A stretch of DNA of 64,000 bases from Coprinopsis marcescibilis (taxonomy: Eukaryota; Basidiomycota; Agaricomycetes; Agaricales; Psathyrellaceae). Location: assembly GCA_004369085.1 (NCBI GenBank), contig ML210258.1:10057-74056 (forward strand), given 5' to 3'. The notes under the pieces are model-generated. The model had not been told where the DNA came from, ran no database searches, and was given only the letters and a program-made list of their open reading frames with translations. The translations under genes were made by a program, and so were the position numbers. Below are positions 33,511-43,597 of this stretch, one piece after another; positions within the stretch are counted from its first letter, which is position 1, and each line of letters begins with the position of its first letter.

Positions 33511-34260
33511 GTCGTCGAGGATGGAGGATGTCGTGCGTCCCTTACCTTTCGCTTGGATTGCTATAGACGATGTGGTCCGTCGGTGCCGCGCCTGTGGCTG
33601 AAAACCTTATTTTACTACTGCAAACGCATATTCGGCAAATGCCGGCCGTAAGTTTGGGCCGAGCGGCTTCTGGCTGGACGTTTCGACTCTTTTGCTCCTA
33701 TCATCTCGGCGATCCCTCTCGAAGCACCGACGGCTTACAAGCTCTGCTAAGGCTCGGTCAAAGAACTGTGATTTGGGAGCTGCGGTTGGTCGCATCCAAA
33801 CCCGAGGTTGCCCATGGACGGACGACGGAGAACGGAGTGGTGACTCTGACTCAGAGGCCGGTGTATTTGTGTACAGTGAACAGGCAGCTCATGCGATGAA
33901 TAAGCCTGGAATAGTTTGCGGTTAAAATTTGTGGTGATATTATTCCCTGGGCATCCTGGGAGCTATGAAGAGTCTCGGTAATTCTGGTCGAGCCAACTTG
34001 GATGACTTCCGCTTCCGAGCTGGGCATCGGAAGGGGTGTAGTCGCGGGGACTTCGGCTGCTCTGGATGGTTCCAGGAATGGTACATGTGGCGCCGCTGTG
34101 ACGGGCGCCAGTCGTTGCGCCAAAGCCACGTTCGCTCAGCACTTTTGGAATGCAGGACTAGGCTTACACCGGTACCCGTTCACCGCAAGGATAGGTGTAT
34201 CAGTCTGGAGAAGCATGGAAGTCAGGCGCAGGTTTCTGGAACGTAATGTTGGACGCGGAT
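33511..34260. other. Possible upstream exons of the RING-like remnant, unresolved
   Basis: Plus-strand segments such as CPWTDDGERSGDSDSEAG (about 33810-33870) and ASELGIGRGVVAGTSAALDG (about 34010-34070) could be exons of the RING-like gene that follows. They can be joined at GTTAAAAT and GAAGAG, but no start codon or family supports this. The minus strand is equally open. I do not call a gene here. Confidence 0.3.
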
Positions 34261-34587
34261 TGGGTGCTGCGCCGACAGCTTGATTGCAACTGTTGGTTTG
34301 AGCTCCCTGCTGCGTCTGTTGATCAAATCGAGGTGGCTATTCCATTTCCGTCATCACTTGTTACAGTGTCCCAACGGCCACTACCGATCTTGCGAGGTCT
34401 GCTTTGAAATGACCGTTCCGGTGTTGGCTTTTTGCAGATCGGTAAGCCCCAATGTTCCCACTGTCGCTTTCCCCGAGCTGATTATCACCATTTTCAGAAG
34501 TACAGGGACACTTGGCATTGCTCACGTTTCCACATCCATAGCATTTGCGCCCCAGGCGCTAAATAGCTACTGATATCGAATGAAACC
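34261..34587 (+). pseudogene. RING-finger-like remnant or short gene
   Basis: The plus strand codes for DCNCWFELPAASVDQIE, then, after a possible 34-nt intron (34333-34366), CPNGHYRSCEVCFEM, then IGKPQCSHCRFPRADYHHFQ. Together these give C-x-C, C-x3-H-x3-C-x2-C and C-x2-C, the order of metal ligands in a RING. Joining the last piece needs a 23-nt gap (34415-34437) that has GT and AG ends but is shorter than any normal intron. This is either a decayed RING gene or one with unusual introns. It sits between two intact RING genes, supporting common origin. Confidence 0.35.
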
Positions 34588-35020
34588 CATGTTGATGTTG
34601 CCGTAGAAGATATGAGCTTGCGACCTTGAGAACGTCATCTGATCGTATGTTTCCTAATCTAGAATGGTCTCCGACGGTCTTTCAGAGTCTCCGACTTGAC
34701 TCGCCTAAACCTGCCCAGACTTGCTCCCTACCAAATTCTTACAGCCGTCACACTTCGTTCTGAATTGTTGACATGTGTGGTCTCTCGGTAAATTTATACA
34801 GTCCGGACCATCAACGACCGGAAATATGCCCAACCGCAGCTTCTAAGCAGTTCCTGATCTGATCTTACTCACACCTAGGAACTTATAAAGATCCATTACT
34901 TTTCGATAAGCAGGTCCGTGAACGACCCTCGACCTGTCTGGGTATTCCGGTCGAGCCATACATAAGCCAGGCCTCAATTTTCGCAATCTCATTCCCTCTC
35001 ACACCTTCATTCACCTTCAG

Positions 35021-36060
35021 ATGGCAACGTGCGCGATCTGTTACGACGAATTCAAGCGACCAGTTTCCCTTCCTTGTGGTAAGCACCAATTCTATTTCAT
35101 TGTGGTCCAATCACTAATTAAGTAACTACTAGGTCACATTTTTTGCACCGAGTGTATCGTAAACACCATCCAAGCGATTACCCCTCCAAGAACCCTTCAT
35201 ACGTGTCCAACGTGTCGAGTCTGCTACAGCATCGGTGAGTAACCTCCTCATCATCGCCGACCATTTTTGACAAGAATTGAAAATGATAAACAGCACCGAT
35301 AAACGCCGCCGCGATCCCCGCGCATCTGCGGCCCTTCGTCACCTCCAGCATTCGACGCGTGTATCTGGATGCTCCAATTAAAGAAGAAGCCCCATCATCA
35401 TCGTCTACAGCCCCTACCGATGAACTAGCTAGGCTTCGCGCGGAGAACCAAACATTGCGAAATCATTGCCTCCTATGGCGTCGACGTGCCGAGTTGCATG
35501 GAGCTGCCACCCTCGGACTTCTGGACTTTTCGCGAATGGTTCGCGATCAGGCCGTAACTCTCGCACAAGAGCGAGATGAACTCAAGAAGGAGTGCAGATC
35601 CCTGAAGCGCAAGCTAGACGAAAGCGTCGAGCAAACTCCTACTACGTGAGTCTCGGATTTTAATTGGCCGAGTTCTCGTGGCTTATGCGTTGGTCTCAGA
35701 TCGCAATTACCATACTTCAAAATTTCTCCAGCCCCTTCGGCATGCCCTCAGCTGCGGAATGTGCTCGATAATGCACCAACAATCAGCCGTAGGGCTGATA
35801 AATCTCGAGTCACCGTCTCCGATCTTTTGGACATGTCTTGCGCGAGCCAATCGGGGACCAGTCAACCGAGCCTGGACCAATTTTTATCACGACCGACTTT
35901 ACTAGACGGCTCGTCCACGTCAACAATGCCTCCCACGTTGACTCACCGTTCTATCTCTATTCCGGACAGACCTGTCAAGAGAATGCGACAGGCCGACTAC
36001 GACCTCCCGACCTCCCAGATGCGCTCCATCAATGCCTCAGGCACCCTCAATTCATTCTGA
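35021..36060 (+). CDS. RING-finger protein with coiled coil and Ser-rich tail
   Basis: The RING is at the very N-terminus: MATCAICYDEFKRPVSLPCG, intron, then HIFCTECIVNTIQ...HTCPTCRVCY. A coiled coil follows (LARLRAENQTLRNHC, LAQERDELKKECRSLKRKLD). A disordered Ser/Thr/Pro tail holds DLLDMSCASQSG, SLDQFLSRPTLLD and a basic patch PDRPVKRMRQ, possibly a nuclear localisation signal. About 289 residues in four exons. To keep the tail in frame the last acceptor is GGTCTCAG before ATCGCAATTACC, not the later CTCCAG. It is probably an E3 ubiquitin ligase. It shares its plan with the gene at 31152 on the other side of RPL11. Confidence 0.88.
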
Positions 36061-36989
36061 ACGATTGTTACATGCTGTAGCACCGCGTCACCCGAACAAT
36101 TTTTCAAGATACCCATTTATTACCGACCATTCTTCTTCATATCTTTCTCATCCTTTCGCTCTAGGTAATTGCAATGACTGTTAAAAGTTTCATGTGCAAG
36201 GGTTTGTCATATTTCACTAGATTTATTCATTGGTTCGGCACTGTAAGCTTAGTTTTCAGGTATCATGTCATGCTGCATTTGTACATTATCTACGCAACAC
36301 ATTCTCGATTTATGATTATGCATTTATGCTCACTCGGCCATGGATCGTAGTTAGCGCCGGTTGCGGTTGTTTACTTTCCGACTGCGGGACGAATCGCATT
36401 AGTAACATTGAAACAATGTATCGCGAAGAGAGCGAGAGAAACTCCTCCTTGCTTTTCAATTAGTAGCTGACTGATGCTGATGTGCGACTCGGACTTCCAC
36501 TCGTATCTCTGAATGAATATGAATCATGCCCTTGAACGTTGAACGCTTGCTTAGGACACGTTCCGAGTACATATCCCCATGCCATCACGGCCAGCAGTGC
36601 GCGTGATAGAAATCCCCAAATATCGATCTCTCCTGTGAGCAAGCTTGGCCACGGATATTGAACTTCTGCGACGTTGTGCCGAACGTATCACTACTCGCCT
36701 GAAGATTTTTTAGCCCGAGTTCGGAGGAAAAGCTGACAACGTATTGGGCGACGCGTGGAGTCAGTGGCATACTAATTGAAGACCCCTGCAAGGCGCGTGC
36801 CAACAGTTTGTCACTTGCCTTTTACCACCATGCGACCGCAAACCCGGACTAGGAAACGGCGAAAGCTCCACCGTATGTGTGAGCGAACGAATTCCTAGAT
36901 TGGTACCAGTCGACAGGAGGACATACAATATCGAAAATTGGCTTACAGGCCTGGGATTTCAATTCAAATTCCAGGTACAAACCCTCTTG
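36061..36989. other. Intergenic, nothing recognised
   Basis: AT-rich downstream flank of the RING gene. No exon with family support is seen on either strand. Confidence 0.5.
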
Positions 36990-37222
36990 TCACTTGCTAT
37001 ACACTCGTATCCATGCGAGAGATTGCGATGAAACTCGGCTTGCGGGTTGGGTCTCCTCCCACAAATTGTCAACCTTTTAGGGCAGAATGGGGTATTTGAC
37101 GCTCATTTGACCTCTTTCGGTGCGCTGACGATGACAGTAGCTGTCGTCGTGTCGCCGTCAACGGCCAAAAACTCTGTGACGACCAGGCCCAAAACCCACG
37201 CAAGACACCAGAGAACCTTCAT
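36990..37222 (-). CDS. Possible small secreted protein
   Basis: On the minus strand an ATG at 37222 opens MKVLWCLAWVLGLVVTEFLA, a good signal peptide with a short basic n-region and hydrophobic core. It is followed by VDGDTTTATVIVSAPKE. The frame either stops two codons later or, with an intron from 37111 (weak GTCAAA donor) to CCTAAAAG, continues VDNLWEETQPASR to a stop at 36990 for about 64 residues. No cysteine pattern or family is visible. It could be a small effector-like protein or a chance signal-like frame. Confidence 0.3.
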
Positions 37223-38012
37223 GCTCTACCCGTCCATCTGGCGTTCGCTCCCGCTGGTGAGAATCGTTCATTTGGACGTCACAGGCTTCATAGCAGGCCG
37301 AATAGACGTCAAGAGCGCTACTTTATCGGCAGGCACGACTCCCACCATAGGTTGTCATGTCAAGAGTTTCACGAAAAGATTTTCGCTGGCGCGATGATTT
37401 CGGAAGGATTCATCCCGATCCTCTTCCTCTTCAAGTCCTTGATGCTTATTCGATGTGCGCATGTTAGGTCAGTACGGCCTCTTTTGACCCACTCTACAAC
37501 TTTATATATGCATTACTGACCCCAGTCTCAAAAGCCAACAAAAACCGCGATGTAAAAACAACGACTGACTGGTTCAGGTAGCCATAGATCTGTGTACCTG
37601 TGGCCCCCACGAGGGGACGTCAGATTGTACGTAGCTTCATATATCATCTGACCAGCTTAAGCAGAGACCTTAACGGACCGAAATGCCCAAATTATAGATT
37701 TTACCCTGGTTTCAAGTCATACGAACGACAGGCGCTGATACGACGGTTAATTAGCTCTGATGACGGCTGTCTCATGGCAAACTCTACCAGTTCAACCAGA
37801 GTGCTAACAGCCGCGCAATAACATACATCGATCGGATTGGGATGCAGACCTGGCCCACAGTTCCGACACATCAACCGATTTGTGCCCCAGATTGGGGCAG
37901 AAGGTTTGATCTGGGCATGCAACATGACAGCATAGTACCCAAAGTTACTATAAAGTCACCAAAGTGCACAAGCCGCCTTTTTTGTCACGAAACAGTCCCA
38001 TTCCCGCCTGCA
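37223..38012. other. Intergenic, promoter of the BTB gene
   Basis: Nothing else is recognised. The open frame of the BTB gene extends upstream to an in-frame ATG at 37842, but that extension has no family-like sequence. Confidence 0.45.
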
Positions 38013-39071
38013 ATGCCCTCTCTTCTAACAAGCTCGTCTATCCCGCAGCTTGCCTTGTGTCCTTTCGACAATCCCGAAGCCGACCTCATTCTCAGGTCCT
38101 CAGACTCACATCCGACAGACTATCGCGTGTTCAAGCTCCTTCTATCCCTCTCCTCTCCCTTCTTTTCCGTCCTATTCACCCTCCCCCAACCAAAAGCCTC
38201 CAAGTATTCATCCTCGAAAGTCATCCAGGATGAAATTCCCGTGGTCCAAATGGCCGAGGATCGCGAAGTCCTGGACATCCTCCTCGGATTTTGCTACCCA
38301 CTGAGTGCCCACTCCCTACCCAGCTTCTCCTCTCTAGCTATCCTCCAGCGGGTCGCAGACGCCTCCCTCAAATTCGAAATGGACGGGATCCTCAGGCACG
38401 TCCGTCAAGAACTCGTTTCCCCGCGGTTCCTCGAGACGCAACCAATCCGCGTGTACGCTCTTGCGTATCATTACGGGTGGGTCGAGGAAATGAAACTCGC
38501 AGCTCGAGACACTTTGCGCCACAGCATGCCTGGCCCTTACGTGCCAGAGCTCAAGGGAGTATCCCCAGCTGCATACCATCGGCTCCAACAGTACCACCGC
38601 CTGTGCGGAGAAGTGGCCGAATCCCGTGTTTTGATTCAGCAGGTCGCCATCGCCCCAGACGATGACTGGATCTGGTCTACCTGTCGGTCGTGTCCTGGAA
38701 TAAGCACACCCTGCATGATGGGTAGTACTAATAGGGCTGGCAAAGGGTCTCGGCCAGTTAATTCCGTCGTCTACGTACGCAAGTGGTGGTCAGACTGGCT
38801 CCACGAAACAGCCGCCCAGTTCCGTGCCCGGCCTCGTGGAGACTGTGCTCGCAATATCCCCATCATGGCAAAAGCGGTTGCAAGGGCCGGCGGGTGTCCA
38901 ACATGTGGAAAGGTCGCCAAGGGAGAATTAGAATCCTTCGCAGGGGCTCTCAGCGCCCAAGTCGAGAAGGATTTGTATTCGGTGAGTCTTCTCCCCGACG
39001 TTTGCATTCTATCAATCATTCTGACGCTGGATGTCTACTAGATCGAACTGGACTTGGGAATCGACGAGTGA
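38013..39071 (+). CDS. BTB/POZ domain protein
   Basis: Exons 38013-38981 and 39042-39071 give 332 residues from MPSLLTSSSIPQLALCPFDN. A BTB fold begins at residue about 20: EADLILRSSDSHPTDYRVFK, then LLLSLSSPFFSVLFTLPQ and VVQMAEDREVLDILLGFCYP, as in fungal BTB proteins where a surface-exposed chain dimerises and can recruit Cullin-3. The C-terminal part is alpha-helical (YALAYHYGWVEEMKLAARDT) with two Cys pairs, WSTCRSCPG and GGCPTCGK, which may bind a metal. The domain start decided the start codon. Agaricomycetes carry many such genes; the role is unknown. Confidence 0.87.
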
Positions 39072-40133
39072 GATATTCCTGCCAAAATTGTACATTCATG
39101 TTGTCTGTGGAATTCGGGTCCAGCATGTCGACCCTCACATTTAGTGTCTCCTATATAGCGATTATAATCCCAGGATCTCCGTAGATACATACATTCCGAT
39201 CCATGTAATATCTAATCACAATTCTTGTTGTAGCATAGACAAATCAACTCCTTTCACAGTTTCTACATCTATCGCATTGAGGAAAAAGAGAGACGATATA
39301 ATGATTCTGTACAGTGTTACACATGAGGAGAGATCTGAAAGATGAAAAGACAGAGGGACAGAGGGTGGCCGAAACGCCGCTAATGTCAAATGGCGCCAGC
39401 TAAAAGATGTGACAGACAACAATAACAGTAGCAACAGAATAACAAAGTCGAGTAGCTATAGAGTGGCAAAGCAAGAAGATGTAAAATAGAAAGGAAAATA
39501 GTAAATTTGTCTTCTTTACAACACGATCGAAGGAAAGAGAAGGAGGGTAAAAAAGAACAAAAGGTGCGATCCAAGAAAGCGAGAGCGGGGAGCACCCAGC
39601 TGAGGCGGAATAAAAAAAATGCAGGTGAGTATCGGGGAAGGGGAGGGACTCGGAGTAGTGAAGAGTGAAAACACCAAGAAATTATAGAGGTGGGTAAGCA
39701 CAGCGGACTACATAGATGGTAAGTAATACAAGTTGATCTGAAGGAGAAGCGTTAGAGTACTAAGTAGGAGATTAAAACCTGGACCCGGATGAGAATTGTG
39801 CTGTGGGATGTAGGGTGGCGAAGGCTCCAAAGCGGTACACGAATGGGAAGAGGATGTGAGATGGGAAGCGCTAGGGATAGGATGAGGCAGTACGCCTTTT
39901 TTAAAAAGAAGATCAGGAGTGAAGAAAAGGCCAAAGAACGTAATAAATAGTTTTAAAGGTACAACACATACGTATAAGAAATAGAAGCACGAAGCTACGC
40001 ATATATGGACTTTCAAGGTATCCCTCCGACAATGGAAAGGGTAAGCCCATGCAGGAATAGCGTACGGATGAAGAGAATGGCGAAAGACAACATCCTAGAC
40101 GAAGCGATGACGGGAAACGCAGGATAGATCCCT
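39072..40133. other. Low-complexity convergent intergenic region
   Basis: The plus strand is purine-rich (AGA/GAA/AAAG runs). This is presumably the 3' untranslated region of the FLO8-like gene on the minus strand plus the BTB gene 3' end. The long pyrimidine frames on the minus strand are compositional and not coding. Confidence 0.55.
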
Positions 40134-43100
40134 TTATTTCATCCCCTCCAGAGCTGTTCCAGATGATAGATCGTCAGGATTGAACCACTGGCCAAAGTCC
40201 CTGGCGAAATCGAGGGGGTTCTCCGTAAAACTCGTACCAAAGTCCATAAAATCTGTTGAAAACATGTGGATGTCACCGAGTCCATTAAGAGGGCCGTTAA
40301 GAGCATTCATCGGATTCGGAGGCCCTCCTCCCATCATATTGTTCGGCGACACGCTCGGCGGTCCTCCCACAGATGGCTGTCCTGGAGTTTGCGGCGGCGG
40401 TTGCGACGCAGGGGTACCAGGCTGTTGATTAGGAGGTGGACCGAGATTCGACTGCTGCTGCTGCTGGCTTGGTTGCAACGATGGACCCCCTGATGAGTTA
40501 GATTGTTGACCCATACCACCCGGCGAGGCATCGACTCCTGGTTTATCCTTGGACTGGGCATCCTTTCCCATACCTGGTGATGGTGGCGGCATCATGCCCC
40601 CTGGTCCAGGAGGCATCCCACCCGGCGGAGGTTTCCCGGGCATCATTCGGTTGTTGAATTGACCACTGCCTGGCGGACCCTGTCCTGAATTGAACGTCGG
40701 ATCTTGACCTGCAGGTGACCCAGCATTGGGTGGCTGCATGAGACCGCCATTGTGCACTTGATGCACTTGATGCAATGGCACCGTCCGACCAAGAGGCTGC
40801 TGATTTGACTAACGATCCAGACAAATTGAGGCCGGAGAATGATGGAAGCCATAACCGGCGTGCATAACGATCGTCATCGCATCAAAAATGAAAACGCCAC
40901 ACAGACAGAATGACAATGTGACGGGATCCCGCGAAAGTTAAAGGATGAGGAAAAAGCATTAAGTTTATCAGCCAACATCTCGAAGACGCGCACAATGCAA
41001 CGCACCATCATCATTCCTCCAAGCTGCTGGTGTCCCATTTGACCTGGATTCATTCCACCCTGCATTTGGTTGTACTGTCCAGATTGTTGCCCTTGCATGT
41101 TCATCGGAGGCGGAGGTATATTTCCATTAACCATCTGAGGCATCTGACCCGCCTGAGGCCCCATTGACCGGCCCAACATCATAGTCTGTGGTGCCAAACC
41201 TGTTGGAGCAGGTTGTGGCTGAAGTCCGCCTGGAGGTTGTCCTTGGGGAGGATGTCCTGGTTGTTGTTGTTGTTGTTGCATCCCTTGTTGAGGTGCTTGT
41301 GGGTAATTCATGGGGGTATTCAGCGGTTTGGGTATCGTGGCGTTTTGCTCTAGAGGCGAGCGGCGAACGCGTTTGCGCTCTGGTGGGGACGATTCGGTTC
41401 GGGGTAGACTCTCGTGCTGTGAGTGTGACCAGTCAAAAGTCTGCTCGAAAAGGAAAAAAAGATAAGAGACGCACCTCTTCTCCTGGGGAATTGCTATTTC
41501 GTTTCACTGCTCTCTGCGGCTGTTGATGTTGAGGTGGCTGTTGAGGACCTCGCTGTTGGTTCGGGCCCGGCGTACTACTTGAAGGACCAGCCACGGCGTT
41601 TGGTGGTCTCGTTCGTTGCGTATGATGATGAAGAATCCGTCGCTAAATCGATAGATTGAGCGATCGATCCAGTAAACGCCGAGAAAACACGCACCTTTTC
41701 TTGAACCGAGAGCTGTGAGTTATCCTTGTCCGCTATCTTCATCTCCTGCTTCCACAGCAAGACTTGCTGTGGTGAGAGCCTTGCAAAATCGCTGAGGATT
41801 GTAGCATCTGCTACCATTGGCATCACTTGACGATTGCCCATAGATGGGCTCTGCTGCATCATCCCTTGCATCTGCGGCGTATTGGTCCGACTCGGTGGTC
41901 GCCCTCCACCCCCAAGTTGCTGGAATTGTTGCATTGGTGTACCGCTGGACATCGGCCCGCCTTGCTGCTGAGGCCCGGGGATCATCATACCCTGCGGCGG
42001 AGGTACCCCATTAGGAGGTAACATTGCGCCGCCGCGGTTCATCGACTGAAGTAACGGTGACGGCCCTCCCAAATTGCCCATCGGTGGTGGTTGTTGACCA
42101 GGCAGCTGTTGGCCCTGCGACGGCATAGGACCTTGCTGCATACCGGGACCTGCATTGGGTGAATGCGCCGCCATCGTCGGAGAAGGGTGGAATGGGAGGT
42201 TTGGATTGGGTGCCATGCTTCGTTGCTGCTGGGGCTGCGGTGCGCCGTTAGTTGAGAGTGACTGTTGTGGCTGTGAGCCATTCATCGGCCTCTGCTGCAT
42301 CATCGGATTGAAGTGTGGCTGCTGTGGACCGCCAGGGTGCTGGGGATGCTGGCCTTGACTTGAAACGCCTCCCGGTGTCGGTGGGTGGGAACCTGGGGCG
42401 CCGTTGACCTGGGGACCATGAGTGCCGAACACCATTTGAGAGCTGCCAGGTGGCATCTGTGGTTGACCTGCGACTACTATTTGTCTCCAAGTCCTCCGAA
42501 GAAAGTGAAATAGGTGACTCACCTGGGGGGTTAGATGACATGCCATTCATCATCCCAGGAGGCATTGGCTGCCCTCGCAGGGGTTGGCCAGGGTGTCCCT
42601 GACCCGGTCCCATCGGTGCTGGTGCTCCTGGCGCCATTCTTGAATTGCGCTGCTGTTGTTGCTGTTGTTGTTGCTGCTGAAGACGGCGTCAGAGGGCCGC
42701 TTACGAGAAAGAGGTCAAGGAGGATGAGGTGTACCTGTGTATAGAGAAGTGCATCGTCGTTGCCGCCACCGTTCGATTTTGCCTGAAAGAGGACCCAGAA
42801 GACACTCCACCACCTTGGAGATTGCAATCAGGATGGAAGAAGACAGACGGACGGGAGATAAATTACTTACTCGAATAACAAACCCTGTCGTGCATTGATC
42901 GGGGGTTGGGAATCTGGTGGAATATCGGCCTCCTGCATGAGCTCACGAGCCGTTTTCCGATAGCCTCTCTTGAAGCAGTAGTCATAGATGTAGATGTTGA
43001 ACCTGCAGAGATATCAGAAGAGAAGAAGAAAAGAAGAGAAATAAACTGACATCTTTTCACCCTCCCATGAAAGTGAAGTTGGCGGAGAAGAATCATTCTG

Positions 43101-43151
43101 AGGCGGCGGTGGTTGGGGCGGAATAGAGCCTGGGGGCGGCACGGTTGCCAT
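40134..43151 (-). CDS. LisH-domain transcription regulator, Flo8/Som1-like
   Basis: The start ATG precedes ATVPPPGSIPPQPPPPQNDS. The LisH domain is LSWEGEKMFNIYIYDYCFKR then GYRKTARELMQEADIPPD, followed by PPINARQGLLFEWWSVFWVL and AKSNGGGNDDALLYTQ. That order is typical of fungal Flo8/Som1 and the related plant and animal LUG/SSDP regulators. The remaining protein, about 830 residues in total, is Gln-, Pro-, Gly- and Met-rich with several polyglutamine runs. It ends with an acidic/aromatic segment (GLGDIHMFSTDFMDFGTSFT and NPLDFARDFGQWFNPDD) that may be an activation domain. Flo8-type proteins act downstream of cAMP/PKA in adhesion, filamentation and development. Exon borders in the repetitive middle are approximate. 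Confidence 0.87.
41263..42680. repeat. Polyglutamine-coding trinucleotide repeats
   Basis: Short CAA/CAG (TTG/CTG on plus) arrays lie in the FLO8-like gene at about 41263-41281 and 42649-42680, with a further one near 40452-40466. They encode Gln runs and are likely to vary in length between strains. Confidence 0.8.
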
Positions 43152-43597
43152 GAATCCTTGGAACTAATAGTGCCAGAGGGCGTGGACGACAGACGTCGAG
43201 GAGGAGGAGAGTATGGGGGATTGGGGACTTGTGCGTGTAGTGGACAGAAGGCTGGCAGAGTGGGAGCGCGTGTATCGATATAACAGGACAAGATTGCGGA
43301 TTTATGTCAGGGTGACGCTCTGGCTTGGGAAAAAGATCTGGACCGGGGGGAATTGTGGTCAACACCGGCCTGGAGCTAGTGTTTAGCGGCTTCGAGACCT
43401 GCGTCCGACGACCAGCAGGGGCTTCCTGAACGTTGTGGACGACGAGGACGACGGTGGCGACGACGACGGCGAGGAGATCAGCAACTCAGCAGCAGACAGG
43501 CCAGCGCGAGGGTTGTCCAAAGAATGTCACGCTGTCACACACTCAATATTCAACCTCCGATCTATTATTATTTGCAACTGTATATAATTAATTATTA
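43152..43597. other. Promoter of the FLO8-like gene
   Basis: GAC/GAG-rich sequence and an AT-rich block near 43560-43605. No gene is recognised. Confidence 0.5.

Noticed and set aside
39216..40016. Minus-strand frames rich in Leu, Phe and Ser that look like membrane proteins
   Set aside because: They are compositional, from a pyrimidine-rich 3' flank, with no start context, splice structure or family match.
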